Shown here: one piece after another, positions 33,447 to 44,235 of the stretch
Layout: each line of letters opens with the position of its first letter
Numbering within the stretch: position 1 is the first letter of the stretch
From: Hymenopus coronatus
Lineage: Eukaryota; Arthropoda; Insecta; Mantodea; Hymenopodidae
DNA: 64,000 nucleotides
Assembly (NCBI GenBank): GCA_030762935.1
Contig: CM060900.1
Coordinates: 288,961,784-289,025,783 of the forward strand
Direction of reading: 5' to 3'
Translations under genes and position numbers: made by a program
The notes under the pieces: generated by a model
What the model was told of the DNA's origin: nothing
Database searches by the model: none
The model's input: the letters and a program-made list of their open reading frames with translations, nothing else

Positions 33447-36350
33447 TTAGTCTCCTACCTGCATAATTTGCAGTCTGAATTTGCCCTGAAGCACTCTAAA
33501 TGTGTTAAGATGCTTTTTCACAGGGGCATGCCCTGTTAGGAAAACAGAAATTGTTCTCAGCTGAAGTCTGCTACATTTTAGCATGCTCTCAGCTTTTTCC
33601 TTGCATGGTCCTTTGATAAATAGTTTCCCATGTCTGTTTCCTAGGGTTTTATGCCAGGTCCTATGATGTTCTCTTTTGGACCAGTTATTGGTAGCCTCTC
33701 TAATTATACATCGAGATATTCCTAGGACCAGCTCTGGTCCAACCAATTTTGTAGCTGCTCCTTGTCTTGCAAGTTTGTCAGCTTTTTCATTGCCCTCTAT
33801 GCCTTTATGGCCCTATACCCAGATGAGCTGAACCTCATTCTGTTTTGCCAGATCATTGAGCATATTTAGGCAATTTTTAACCAGTCCTGAAGTATTCTTA
33901 TAACTACTAAGAGCCTTAAGTGCAGTTGAGATCTGGGTGTATATAGTGCAGCTGAGATCTGGGTGTACAGAGGTCTGTTTACCAGAGTATTTTCTTCTTA
34001 TATTTTCATGAATAGCATAGATTTCTGTTTCAAATACAGTACCACATTTATCCAAGGGACAGGATACTTTACACCTTGGTCTGATGTTATTTATTCCAAA
34101 CCCTGTTCCTGAACCTATCACTGAACCGTCCGTAAAGCACATTAAAGTCTTCAAAGGCTTTTCCAGTGATTTATTCTTCCGAAGTTCGGGATCAATAATG
34201 ACCTCCAAGTTCTTGACAAACTGCTTAATTAGAGTTATATAGTCTGAGAAAATTTCTAAAGATGCATCTTCTATATACTTCCTAATTTTCAGCATACCTG
34301 ATTCTGTTATAGGAACTCTCAGTTGCTCTCCATGTTGCAGTCTATAAAGTACATTCCTGCCTCCATTACAACTAAGTGTAATGGAGTCAGGTTTAGGAGT
34401 GTCTCCGTTCCTGCAGTTGAGGACATCTTCATGGCTCCTGTAATAGCCATGCAAAGCATTCTTTGGACTTTAATTAGTAGGTTTTTCGAGCCTGTTTGAT
34501 AAACTTTATGCCACCAAATTAGCGCTCCATAGGTTGTAGATGGTATGATTATCCTGGTATATTCCAAAGGATCATAGCAGGCCTTTATCCCCATCCTTTG
34601 CCTTGTGTGCGTCTAACTACTTCAAAAGCTATTTTTGCACGTTTTATTATTTTCTTAAATTGTTGATTACAGTCCATCCTGGTATTTAAATAGATTCCCA
34701 GGTACTTGACTCTATCAGACATTTTGGTTTCTTTACCTTGAAGATCTAACATTCTTCAACCCTTTATATTTTTCTTCTTGGTAAATGGTACTATAACTGT
34801 TTTCTGAGAGCTAATACCTAAACCCTCATCCCCATTCTATTTTATCACAGTGTTTTGGGCCAACTGTATGAGCTCCCTAAGAGTTCCTGTTTATTTTCCA
34901 TGAACCATGATGAGGATATCGTCAGCATAGCCCACGATGACAATACCTAGGCTACTTACTTTATTAAGCAGCCCATCAACCACTAGGTTCCACAGTGTGG
35001 GTTACAAAACTCCACTATGTGGATACCCACTCATGACCTTAGCAGCTAAGCTGCTGTCAACGATGCTTGTATGGACTATTCTGCCTTTCAGTATTTATTG
35101 AATCCACCTGACACAGGTTTCGTCAATTCCATGCTTCCTTGCAGCAATAGTTATGGCGTTAAAGGATGCATTATCAAAGGCACCTCAATGTCAATATATA
35201 CAATCAAAATATACAATCTGGAAAAGGGCAGTTTCTGTTGATCTGCCTGTATGACAACCAAGCTGAATCTGGTGCATAAGACATATCTCCAAAGCATCTT
35301 CTCTTATATGCCTATCTATTGATTTCTCAAGAGTTTTGAGAATTACAGACATTACGCTGGTAGGTCTTAGGGACTTTGCCAGGGTCACAGGTTTCCATGA
35401 TTTTGGTATAAACACCACCCTAAGATACCCCAAGCTCATTGGTATGTATTTTAAGTCCAAACTTTCTCTTAGGAGTCTTATCAAAATATTTTATAATTCT
35501 TCAAATCCCCTCTGAAGCATGATGGCCATTATTCTAGCTATTCCTGGGAATTTGTATGGCTAAAATGAGAACATTGCCCATTTTTATTTTTCATAATTGA
35601 TTACCTCTTTGGTGATTTCCCAATCCGCCCTGGATGTCCCAAAGTGTCCCATCGTCCTACGGGTTCATCAATCATAATTGATCCAGGGAAGTGCACACGT
35701 AGAAGTTCTTCCATCGTTTCCTTATTTGTTTTTGTATATTCTCCATTTCTCAATTGGAGATTGCTGATGAGGCTTTGTGGATCATTCCTAAGAACCTTCT
35801 GATCTCCAGCAAATTCTGGAGCCGTTTCTATCTCCTCACAATGCTTTTTCCAGGAGTCCTTCTTGGATTTCCTCAAAACTTCATTATATCCTAAAATAAG
35901 AACTGAAGCTTTCCTGGCGACGTATTAATTCAAAATCTTCTCGGGCTTCTAGCCAGGAACTGATCAATTCACCCTGAAGACGAGGAAGATGCACTTCTTC
36001 GAAACGTTGGTGTCAAGCCAAGTTTTTACCTGGCTAGAAGCCCGAGAAGATTTTGAATTCATTATATCCTGTCAATAGATTGCTATAAGCAGTCCATTGT
36101 TTTGTTCTTTTTAACAAAGTAGATGTTTCAAGAAGCATCTTCCCTTTACTAGCAAGGTATTTCTTTCACAAGGGCACAATCCTGATATCGTGTTTTTTTT
36201 TTTTGGGGGGTGGTTTTTTCTTCTTCTCTCATTGGACAGTTATCGTTATAAGCTGAAATTACCGCATCTTCCAGATGCTCTGCAACAATTTCCAAATCTA
36301 TGCAGTCACGAACATTGTCGTCCATCTCACTCAGGTACTTCCCCATGCAA
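33447..36350 (-). pseudogene. LINE RT-RNase H polyprotein relic
   Basis: N-terminal pieces lie at 36149-36346 (YLSEMDDNVRDCIDLEIVAE) and 35601-35876. The RT start is at 35191-35484: MSLGYLRVVFIPKSWKPVT, AKSLRPTSVMSVILKTLEK and HTGRSTETALFQIVYF. The motif A to C region (34600-35190) is badly broken. The thumb is at 34319-34594: YGALIWWHKV, then KVQRMLCMAITGAMKMSSTA. RNase H is open over 33813-34454, with CFTDGSVIGSGTGFGI (first Asp), FETEIYAI (Glu) and CTIYTQISTALKAL, where the usual Asp in S-D-S is not kept. VQLIWV then stop then GHKGIEGNEKADKLARQG follows. It would have copied the element RNA at the nicked target. It is dead. Confidence 0.88.
35893..36057. mobile_element. 165-bp foldback insertion with hammerhead-like core
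   Basis: A 13-bp direct repeat, 'ttcattatatcct', flanks it (35880-35892 and 36058-36070), and it splits the LINE coding region, so it is a true insertion. Inside, two perfect 31-bp inverted arms (35927-35957 and 36029-36059; the second includes the first two target bases) enclose a 71-nt spacer. The spacer has CTGAAGA at 35974-35980, a 7-bp stem (35982-35988 with 35994-36000, one G-U pair) capped by ATGCA, then GAAAC at 36001. That is the CUGANGA / stem II / GAAA layout of a hammerhead ribozyme, with one extra C before the stem. Hammerheads are known in Penelope-like and other retroelements. Assigning this to them, and any catalytic activity, is inference. Confidence 0.75.
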
Positions 36351-36740
36351 CGTAGTGGGAGTAAGCGTCACAGCTAGCTACCAACTGCAGTCCTTCAGAG
36401 TTGCAGGTGTGTGCCAGCTGTTCCAGTTCCATCACAGGAGGTAGATTGGGGTCATCGCAGAGGAGGTAGACCGATCCAAGTATGAACTCCCTTGGTCCAT
36501 TTCCCCCCATTGATTTTAAAGATGTTGTCTATCTCTTACGGTTTACAAGTTATGCAAAAGCCAATCAGAATAAAGAGGGCTTTAGAGGCTATTCCCATAA
36601 AATCCAAGATATACATTTAATTTGACATTTAGTATTTTTAGTATAAGGCATTTTAATCAAAATCGTTAGAACTATTTTTGTGTCAATTTCGAAAAATCGT
36701 CCATGCAACGGTCCGTTTAGGGTTGGAGCATTTTCCAGAT

Positions 36741-37083
36741 TTTTTCCCCTTTTAGCCCTCTTTAACTTCTATGGTCATATCTCGCCTGCGGTACCACAAG
36801 TAGTTAAAGCGGGTGTTAAACACTATAAAATAGTCATATCGAGGGCTTTGATTTGAGAAATGACTGCTGGTATTTTTCTTCCTGGATTCTAGGTTTTTAT
36901 AGCGTTGTTTCAGTTTTATTCTATTAAACACATGTACATCTACTACCACGTTCATATTTCCAGATTCTGAGGGGGGGGATGATTCTAGTTAAAGAAAATA
37001 TCCAATCTCCAGCTGCGAATCGAACACGGGACCTCGGGTTGAGAAGCCAGAGCGCTGCCAATCGACCGTAGGAACAGTCCTGA
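36741..37083 (-). repeat. SINE-4 inserted in repeat X
   Basis: On the minus strand a tRNA-like head (near 37083-37015) has an A-box-like 'tcgattggcagcgctctgg' and a B box 'gtgttcgattc'. The element ends near 36741 with 'aagttaaagagggc' and an A-rich end, which recalls the SINE-1 tail. It separates 'gcattttc' of repeat X from 'ttttcttgtcgcatcc', which are contiguous in other X copies. It carries a solo SINE-1 tail on the opposite strand at 36782-36832, which must be younger. Confidence 0.65.
36782..36832 (+). repeat. Solo SINE-1 tail with target duplication
   Basis: Only the last ~50 bp of SINE-1 is present ('cgcctgcggtaccac', 'gtagttaaagcgggtgttaa', 'acactataaaa'). The 8-bp repeat 'gtcatatc' flanks it (36774-36781 and 36833-36840). 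It starts at nearly the same internal point as the solo tails at 57250 and 58850. Confidence 0.8.
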
Positions 37084-37764
37084 GAATTTTCTTGTCGCAT
37101 CCTTGGAATACACTGAAATTAAATAAGCAGTCTTTCCTTTTATGAATTATGCTGTTCAGACACACATACACAGGGACCGTTTTCTAAAGCTGTTTAAGGA
37201 TTTAGGGGTCCTTAAAAGTATTATTCTCGGTGAAATCTCGGTATCGGATTTTGGATGGAATGCAATAGCTTCTCTAGTTACTCTGTGCGTTGTACGTGGT
37301 AGAAAAGATAAAAACCTGGTGTGCTTCATTCACGTAACTTTCTGCTGTATCAAACTTTCCTTGCAAACGCTTATTTTTCTGTTCAATGCACATCAAATTA
37401 AACATTAACAGAGATGTCTTTGTTAAAGTAGAATAATTTCCTTGGACAAGGGGAATAAAGAAAGTACAAGAGGCTAAAGCGATTGAAATTTTATAAAAGC
37501 TGGTCGCTATGTGATGATAACAAAATCTTGTTCTCTGTGCCTAACAGGCATAAAAACAATTTGAATACTAGCTTCCTATTTGAGTAAAGTATAAATATTG
37601 GAAAATGTAAACCTATAACAAGCTATATCTCGGAAATGGTTATTTCCACAATAAAATATATCGACATAAACTGTGTGTTTTGACGAGATGAAAATTTTTT
37701 GTGTTGTAAGTTTTTGTTTATTTCTTACGATTTACCAATAACACAAAAGTAATTTAGAATGAAG

Positions 37765-38002
37765 AAATGAAATGAATTGGCGTATTATTTATGGGCGCTC
37801 TTTAACTGCTGTGGTTCTCAGCGTCCCATTCTATCCTGGGTGTGAAAGACCGCTTAATTTTGCTCATATGTCTCTCTATTAGGCTTGGGGTTCTTTTACG
37901 TGCTGTAAATCTACGACACGGGACCCACGGCTTTACTTCCCTTCCGAAGGAAGCCACGCTAAGGATTTTTACGCCCGGCAAAATCCATCGACCTCCGCCG
38001 GG
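37765..38002 (-). repeat. SINE-2 copy, headless, 12-bp target duplications
   Basis: On the minus strand this begins just after the B box ('cccggcggagg') and runs to an 'attcatttcatttc' tail. The 12-bp repeat 'tttagaatgaag' flanks it at 37753-37764 and 38003-38014. Compared with the copy at 45755-46050, the tRNA head is missing, so this is a 5'-truncated retroposed copy. It sits inside repeat X and is therefore younger than X. Confidence 0.92.
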
Positions 38003-38536
38003 TTTAGAATGAAGGGGATTTCCAAGATTAAACCCAGGATATTTAAAATATACATTTCATTTTTCATGTAAATGTATAACATTCCGTATTTTAATTAATA
38101 TTGTTGGAGTTTTTTTTTTTCTTTTTTTAATAGAATCGAAATGTTCGAAATTTTTCTCAGTAAAGGGTAGTTAGAGTGATGAATGTTCTTAAAAACATAT
38201 TGTTACATCCTTAAAAAACGCTGAAATTGATAGGTTTGGTATTTAACAAACTTTATGGATTTTAGTTATGCTGGTTACAGACACAGGAACCATTTTCTAA
38301 ATATGCTTCTTTTTAATTCAGGGGACCCTAGGGTATTTCCAGTGAAATCTCGGTATATAATTTTTGGGCGGAATGCAATATATTCTCTACGTATGTACTA
38401 CGTTAAGGTGCAGATAAAGTAAATATACTAGTATACGACCTTACATTTGGAATTTATGGGACGCCAACAGCTTCTTTATTTTAGTAAATATAAAACACAA
38501 TTATTTTTTAATATTAGTAATACCAATTCTACATAC

Positions 38537-38830
38537 CTAGTATGATGCTTCTCTTATCACCCTATCATAATCTCTCTCCAAATCTAGAAAATTGTCATAT
38601 AATTCGCCTCTTTTCCTTGTTAAACATTTCCATATCAGTGTGTCTATTAGCAGTATATCATTAATTGCCTTTCTACTCCTAAAAGCACCCGGAAGTGGCC
38701 AAAGCCTGTGAGCAGAAATAAATAACAGGAGATAGCCATATATAGGCAGCCCAGAATTCAACGGCACAAATTGGTAGTAATTTAGACGGGTCCAGGATAG
38801 AATTTTTGAAATAGGGAATCTAAGGGTCAT
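38537..38830 (-). pseudogene. LINE RT fragment (motif A region)
   Basis: The minus-strand open stretch of 97 codons ends with GAFRSRKAINDILLIDTLIW, then KCLTRKRGELYDNFLDLERD and YDRVIREA. This matches the G.FR.G.ST.D....L..L segment followed by motif A (F.DFEKAFD.V.RE) of LINE reverse transcriptases. The catalytic Asp position in FLDLE is kept; the later FD is YD. No motif B or C follows. It may be the continuation of the linker fragment at 40800-41700, with intervening insertions. Confidence 0.75.
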
Positions 38831-39040
38831 GGGTTTTAAACTCTTTGCTACAGCTTAACATGTATTAAGGGTTAGCATGCCACTGATAAAACAGCACAGT
38901 GAACCGTGACCTCACCCCATTTCAGACAGCTTAAATATAGCGGTATTATATAGCGCTATGGTTATCCTTCAGTCATCGAGTTCAGATGTGAGGGAGTTGA
39001 ACGTTTATGCCTCCGTAGGTATCTTTATTTTTATGTTGTC

Positions 39041-39043
<3 letters not shown>

Positions 39044-39081
<38 letters not shown>
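39044..39081. repeat. Poly-T tract (38 bp)
   Basis: An uninterrupted T run. It may be the poly-A end of a minus-strand retroposon, but no flanking duplication was found. Confidence 0.9.
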
Positions 39082-39083
<2 letters not shown>

Positions 39084-39514
39084 ATTTTATAATAAGCCGT
39101 TCATGTTTTGCTGCGTTGCGCAATATAATTTTATTGTACTAACAAATAAAGTAATTGTTATGCACGTTTAGCATGTAAGTGCATCGGAATACTTTTCATT
39201 AACAATTAGATTTAACTTCTTCATATCCCTTGAAGAAGTTTCTAAAATACAGTGTATCATACGTTGATATGTTATGTACGTACACATTACACGATATAAA
39301 ATTTACGAAACAATATTACCATTGTGTCGAATGAGCCTCAAACGAAATAAAAATGAACAGCTGTCTCTTTATTAGTACCTACATAAAACTAATTAAGAAG
39401 TATGTGCTAATCAGGCAAGTGCATTCCATCTTTGATTGCACTTCTTCTGCATTAAAGCCAAACAGAAAGGGATTTGGGGAAATAATACAATATTCAAGCA
39501 AAATATATATTAAG

Positions 39515-39736
39515 TCACCAGAAGAACTGTTCGATTTGACGACTTGGAATATCCTTGCAGAGAATGCTCCCACGAAGAAATGAGCCATGGAGACTATCAA
39601 AAATTGTAGGACTGTTGTGAACCTCATCACAAGCAGCTAAAGTTCCTATCAGGACTTGTTCATCTGATTCATCAGCCATCTGGTAAGCCAGGCTCTTAAG
39701 CTTGCGTAATCGTACCATGTGGTACCTAAAGTACAT
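39515..39736 (-). CDS. Unrecognised 73-codon open frame, possible exon
   Basis: The minus-strand frame contains VRLRKLKSLAYQMADESDEQ and SRQIEQFFW before a stop. The amino-acid composition looks more protein-like than that of its neighbours and shows no TE motif I know. A 'ctttag' acceptor-like site precedes GTACCAC, and 'ctggtgact' could give a donor. Against it, its upstream edge overlaps the start of repeat Y, there is no partner exon, and it is short. I do not recognise the product and do not claim a function. Confidence 0.2.
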   Translation of the reverse strand: MYFRYHMVRLRKLKSLAYQMADESDEQVLIGTLAACDEVHNSPTIFDSLHGSFLRGSILCKDIPSRQIEQFFW

Positions 39737-40695
39737 GATATCAGAAGTTCACAACTAAGATTATCCTAGGATGTTAGACTGTGTGCATTCGTTTCGCACC
39801 TCGTTGAAACAGCTTATATCTTTACACATAAAGCGTGTACGTTATGTGTGTATATATATATATGAACACAATGTTTGGCAATTCACGGTTCTCACAGTAG
39901 TCACATGTAGGTATTAGACAAGATTTTCAGAAGCACAGTCACGCGGGCCACAGTAGCTCAAGTGGTTAAAACGGCCTAACACCCTCATACAGATAAAATA
40001 TTGTTCGAATCCTAGAAATAGTCCAGGTTTTTTTATTTTTATTCCAGCGCTATAATCGTAGTTCAGTTACTACGTTTCAAAGCACACATTATATACATGT
40101 TTTCAACAAACCTAGTTGCTCTGTTGCATTAATCTACGCAGGATCCTTGATAATTACTGCACCTAATATTGAACGCTATCTAAATATCATTCACAGTCTT
40201 TTGAAAGTAATTTGTACTGGAGGGTTTATCGTCTTGGCTTCAGAAATGTAAACTAAGCGTATTAGTGCTGCTCAAATTGTGTACCTCTTTCAGAAAAATA
40301 GCAAAATTAAAAATAAACTAAAAACAGAAAACTGCAGAGAAGGGTGTGATCTTTGTATTGTGAGATTCGTTGACCAGCGCTCTACCGAATTACCCACCAG
40401 TTTGTTATAACGAAGCGCTCTAAGTACGTAAGATCTGAATTCTACCGAACTGTTAACAGTGCCATGCACACCCTCAAAGTACAGGCAAATTTGTCAAAGT
40501 TGCAAGTCGAATAGTTTTAAATATAGTAATGATGTAGCACCAACTCTATTCCTTCGTCTATTGGCATACAAATTAGGAATTCTGAATCAAAATAAGACAC
40601 ATACGTCTATATTATTTTAATTAACGGCCATTGATGTGCGATCCAGAAAACATACCATGACTTTTACATTTGGAAAATGGGACAACAGGTTCCTT
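39735..40695 (+). repeat. Repeat Y, intact copy
   Basis: This is about 0.95 kb and matches, block by block, the minus-strand Y copy split between 54504-54960 and 48290-48862. Shared blocks include 'aagattatcctaggatgt', 'tttcgcac.tcgttg', 'tactacgtttcaaa.cacac', 'aatttgtactggaggg' and 'acggccattgatgtg.cgat'. It contains a plus-strand tRNA-like block at 39948-40025 (A box 'tagctcaagtggtta', B box 'tgttcgaatcc'). A degraded minus-strand tRNA-like block lies at about 40345-40400 ('ttcggtagagcgctgg'). It has no coding capacity and no named family. Confidence 0.8.
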
Positions 40696-40799
40696 CTCTA
40701 TTGGACCCTTCTACAATCCTGCAAATTTGTGCGGTTGAATTCTGGAACATTCTGTAAATGTAATACATCAATACTGCTACTACTGGTATACACATAACA

Positions 40800-41700
40800 C
40801 TAACACTAATTCTTAAGTTTCCCCCATGTCAGAATATCTGATTCACACTGACTATAATTTCGGACCCTCGGTACTTGGGCCTCCTCCCCTCTCCTTTAAT
40901 AAATTAAATAACCTTGCTAAACACACCAATCTTTCTCCATGCACATAACAAACCTTTAAGTATTCTGTAGGTAACTCAGAATTCCGGCTGCTTTTCTCCT
41001 TAATTTATGTACCTGCTTCAATAGCCCCTGTGCATCAAAGAAATATCCAGTTCCACCACATATTCGTTATGTACTACCATCCTGCACCCAATTATGTTGT
41101 TCTCTTGCCTTTCAAACAGACTTTGAAAATATAAAACCCAATCATTTGAACAAATAATATTGCTTACTTGCCTCCTCTCAGGATACTCTCTAATAACTTT
41201 CCATGGCTATCGTGTTCCCCCAGATCTAATCCTCTCCTCTATTTCTAGGGCCCTTACCCTACCCGATTCCTGTTTCTATTGCTCAGGTAACCCATGTACC
41301 GCTGCTTTAAATACAGCATGACTTCCTTTTCTTGTTACCCTTCCTTCATTCAATCACTGCCTTCTTTACCAGCCCTCATATCTCTCTACATTTAATATCA
41401 ACGAATTTCTTTATCTTCTTATTACTCATCTTAATGTTTCTACCTGCCCATTTTTACAAACTTATAGCACAATTGCTAATTCACTTCCCCGCTCAGTATT
41501 ATTAACTATATACCATAAACACATAATTTACCCACTGTTGAGTCATACGCTCACTGAATTCCTCACATCTCTCAGGACTACAGCTGCAATTTTCCATTCT
41601 GTATCTAGTCATCCCACCGCAAATTTATTTCACCAACACTATTTTTACCCTCCAAAATAATAACAATGTAAATTCCCGATATTTAGTGTTATCAATAAGA
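40800..41700 (-). pseudogene. LINE endonuclease-RT linker fragment
   Basis: The plus strand is conspicuously pyrimidine-rich. On the minus strand it reads NDWVLYFQSLFERQENNIIG near 41100-41160, then NEYVVELDI, then KLRRKAAGI and PTEYLKVC with ARLFNLLKERG near 40880-40950. This is the pattern before LINE RT (W..YF..LF, E.E...A+.KLK..KA.G.DGI..E..K, L..LFN....G). All frames are broken. The RT fragment at 38537-38830 lies downstream in the same orientation and could be the same element. Confidence 0.6.
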
Positions 41701-42546
41701 ACAAACGTGTTATATGTTGTTACATTTGTCATGGCATTGCACAATAGCAAATATGGGGAAAGGTCGGTGGATTGATTAAGTTCTCCAGCAGCACGACTCA
41801 TCGACCAACGATAAGTACAGTCCTGCAGACGTACTGGGGGTTATGTATTCCAGATCTTGGGAACCTATTAGGAGAATGAGATTGTCGTTACTCCTGAGTA
41901 TTAGACACAGATGCACACATGTTCAACTGTTATTTGAATAAGTGAAGCTTTGGTGGTCCCTTAATTTATTCATTCGTTAGTAAAGTGGCATTCGCTACAT
42001 CAATGCAAAAATCTAAGAACTCACAATATTGAGTGCAATGTTTCCTGCTTAAGGAATATATTTTCTCTCTCCAATGACACTGATAATGCAAATTATATAT
42101 TAGATGCCCGTTCTTCTGGTAAAACTTCCATTTGTTCATCATTGTCTCTTCCCTGCATCTCTCGTGCACTATAAAATAAAAGGAGTGGGACTTTTAACTC
42201 ATGCAATTACCATATTATTGAGTTTAATGTTTCTTAAATAGAACAAATTAGTTGTAATGTTTGTTGAGAATTATGTGATATATTCTAAATTTCCAATTTC
42301 TAACCAGGAGAAAAGCCATTTGAGGAATGTGGATATTAAACAGCTCTGCAGATGTATGTGCTAGGTAGCAAATTAAGTTAATACAGTAAATACCAAGCAG
42401 AACTAAAACACCCAAACCTACACTGTAGACTTATAAAACACATGCAACATACATATTAGTATATCATAAAAACAGAACATAATACTTATCTGCTTTGCGG
42501 TCCAATGATGCCTCTCCATAAAACCTAGGAGGTTTCTCCTTGTTGG

Positions 42547-42789
42547 GCCGCGACGTGGCCGAGTGGTTAGACCACTAGCTTCTCACCTAGACGGCCGGGG
42601 TTCGATCCCAAGCGACCGCATGCGAGATTTGTGGTGGACAAGGCGGCGCTGGGGCGGGTTTTCTCCGGGTACTCCGGTTTCCCCCGCCATCGCATTCCAC
42701 CGGTGCTCCATCATCATTCATGTATCATCAGTGTCACCGCCTGCGATGCCATTAGTAGTTAAAGCGGGCGTTAAACACTACAAAAAAAA
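42547..42789 (+). repeat. Full-length SINE-1 with 13-bp target duplications
   Basis: The exact repeat 'ttctccttgttgg' flanks it (42534-42546 and 42790-42802). The element has three parts. The tRNA-like head at 42547-42612 has an A box 'gtggccgagtggttaga' and a B box 'ggggttcgatccc'. The central block at about 42652-42700 ('cgggttttctccgggtact' then 'ccggtttcccc') resembles the Nin-DC-type domain shared by many invertebrate SINEs. The tail runs 'caccgcctgcg', 'agttaaagcgggcgttaa', 'acactac', poly-A. The head would supply an internal RNA polymerase III promoter. This is the best-preserved copy in the window. The 192-codon frame starting inside it (42563) is an artefact. Confidence 0.95.
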
Positions 42790-42802
42790 TTCTCCTTGTT
42801 GG

Positions 42803-43734
42803 AATACTTTTTTTTCTTCAAAATGTTTATTATATTGTATTCTGATTATGGTATTCTGCCAGGAGAATTCATACGAGTTTCTGCTGTGTGATTCTGCTAA
42901 CATGTCTGTATTACAAAAAAAAAGTTCACCAAAATGTACACAAATTAAATTTTTTGTGTTAAGAGGACTCCCTATAAATTTGCACAGAAATATTATCCAC
43001 AATAAGGAAGACAGAACAAGAAAAACTTGCATTTCGGTTAAAAGAGAAATCTCATTGTTAAGGTGCAATATGAATATGTTTATGAAAACAACAATGATTT
43101 ATCTAGTAGTGAATATTGCAAAAGTTCTGAATCAAATCTGAACTTGAAAAAAAGAGTTGAACGAAATAATATTTCTGCAATAATTCTGTGCTATGTTAAG
43201 GCTGACCTGTAGAGATGAATGCTAAACTTATTACTCGTATATTGTATATGTAGGAATACAATTTTTAGTAAAATGATTGTGTTGTGTTGTTTTTGGATGT
43301 ATTCACACGAAATGGTATTACAAACGAGACCATAGATATAATCAATTCAATATGTCAGCATTTTTGAGCTACCAGTCATAGATTAATCTGTATTACCAAA
43401 GTTAATACTATTTCGTCTGTACAAGTATGTATGAACTGGAAAATAAATTACTGGATAGTAACATTACCTGTTTGTGGTAACTATTTAAACATCCCATCAT
43501 CCATGTGTGTCACGCAAATTTCATTTAATAATTACATTTTCCAGCTTTTTTAGAATCAGCTGAAATAGTCAGTTATGTTTAGTGATTATACGATATAAAA
43601 AGCAAGCAAAAATAATGTGTTTTTGACATTTTATTTTATCACTTGTTCAGCTTCAAAATATGAATATTAGTTTTAAAAATATCTGCTTATTTTGACGCTT
43701 GCATTTGATTATATTTACACATGATATACAGCAT
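42803..43734. other. Unassigned AT-rich DNA
   Basis: Frames exist on both strands but none has a motif I trust. No RNA gene seen. Confidence 0.4.
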
Positions 43735-44235
43735 CAATTTCATGCTGAGAGAAGTGAAATAATGGCCCCTCTGTATTTAAGTAGATTATCACTAGTATTC
43801 CAACCAAAAATTTTGATACTGAGATTTCTCCGGAAATACATATTTTAAGGTCCTCTGAATCCAGAAAAGGCATACTTGAAAAAATGTGTGTGTGTGTGTG
43901 TGTGTGCGCGCGCTTGAAAAGTCCGTTAAATACCAAACTTGGTATTTCAATTCAGTATTTTTAAGGATACCACACAAAGAGGTTCAAGTAAACCCTCTAT
44001 CCTCAACTATTCTTTACATGGAACATTTTTCAAAATTTTGATTTTCTCAAAAATGGCTTTAACAATTTTGATTAAAATACTATATTTTAAATATACTTTT
44101 ATGGCAAGGGAAATGTACATCTTGAATTTTCTGGGAATTGCTTTTTATATCTGAAGGACTTTTTATGCCTGGCAAGCCATAAAAGATGGATAAAGGCTTA
44201 GTGCACAGAAAATGTAGATCTCGGTAAAATACAAT
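43735..44235 (-). repeat. Dispersed repeat X, inverted copy
   Basis: The X back-module landmarks appear reverse-complemented: 'gatactgagatttctcc', 'ggtcctctgaatcc', 'catggaacatttttcaaaat' and 'gattttctcaaaaatggct'. A (TG)n-CGCGCG microsatellite at 43885-43913 has been inserted or has expanded within it. Confidence 0.75.

Larger units (their letters stand above)
33178..36460 (-). mobile_element. RNase H-bearing LINE (LOA/Lian- or R1-like), minus strand
   Basis: Reading the minus strand from about 36460 to 33178 gives an RT linker, RT, thumb, RNase H and a 3' UTR ending in a (GAA)n tract. The 3' UTR segment (33240-33320) matches that of the plus-strand fragment near 27590-27660. A foldback element with 13-bp target duplications interrupts it at 35893-36057. 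The endonuclease and ORF1 are absent here, but their counterparts are seen at 62200-64000 in a related copy. The clade name rests on motif memory (TYGAL.WW...., ITGAM) and an RNase H, so treat it as provisional. Confidence 0.85.
36525..38430 (+). repeat. Repeat X, head-to-tail stretch broken by two SINEs
   Basis: The X landmarks recur in order. A back module lies at 36525-36735, interrupted by SINE-4 and resuming at 37086. It runs straight into a front module (37320-37680) and a second back module. That module is split by SINE-2 at 37765-38002 and continues to 38430. 'tctatctcttacggttta' near 36531 and 'tttatttcttacgatttac' near 37717 mark the same point in successive units. Removing the insert gives a unit of roughly 0.84 kb. 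No open frame of note. The family is unidentified. Confidence 0.8.

Noticed and set aside
42563..43141. 192-codon plus-strand open frame
   Set aside because: It begins inside the tRNA-like head of SINE-1, runs through the SINE poly-A and the target duplication, and then through AT-rich DNA. It shows no protein motif.
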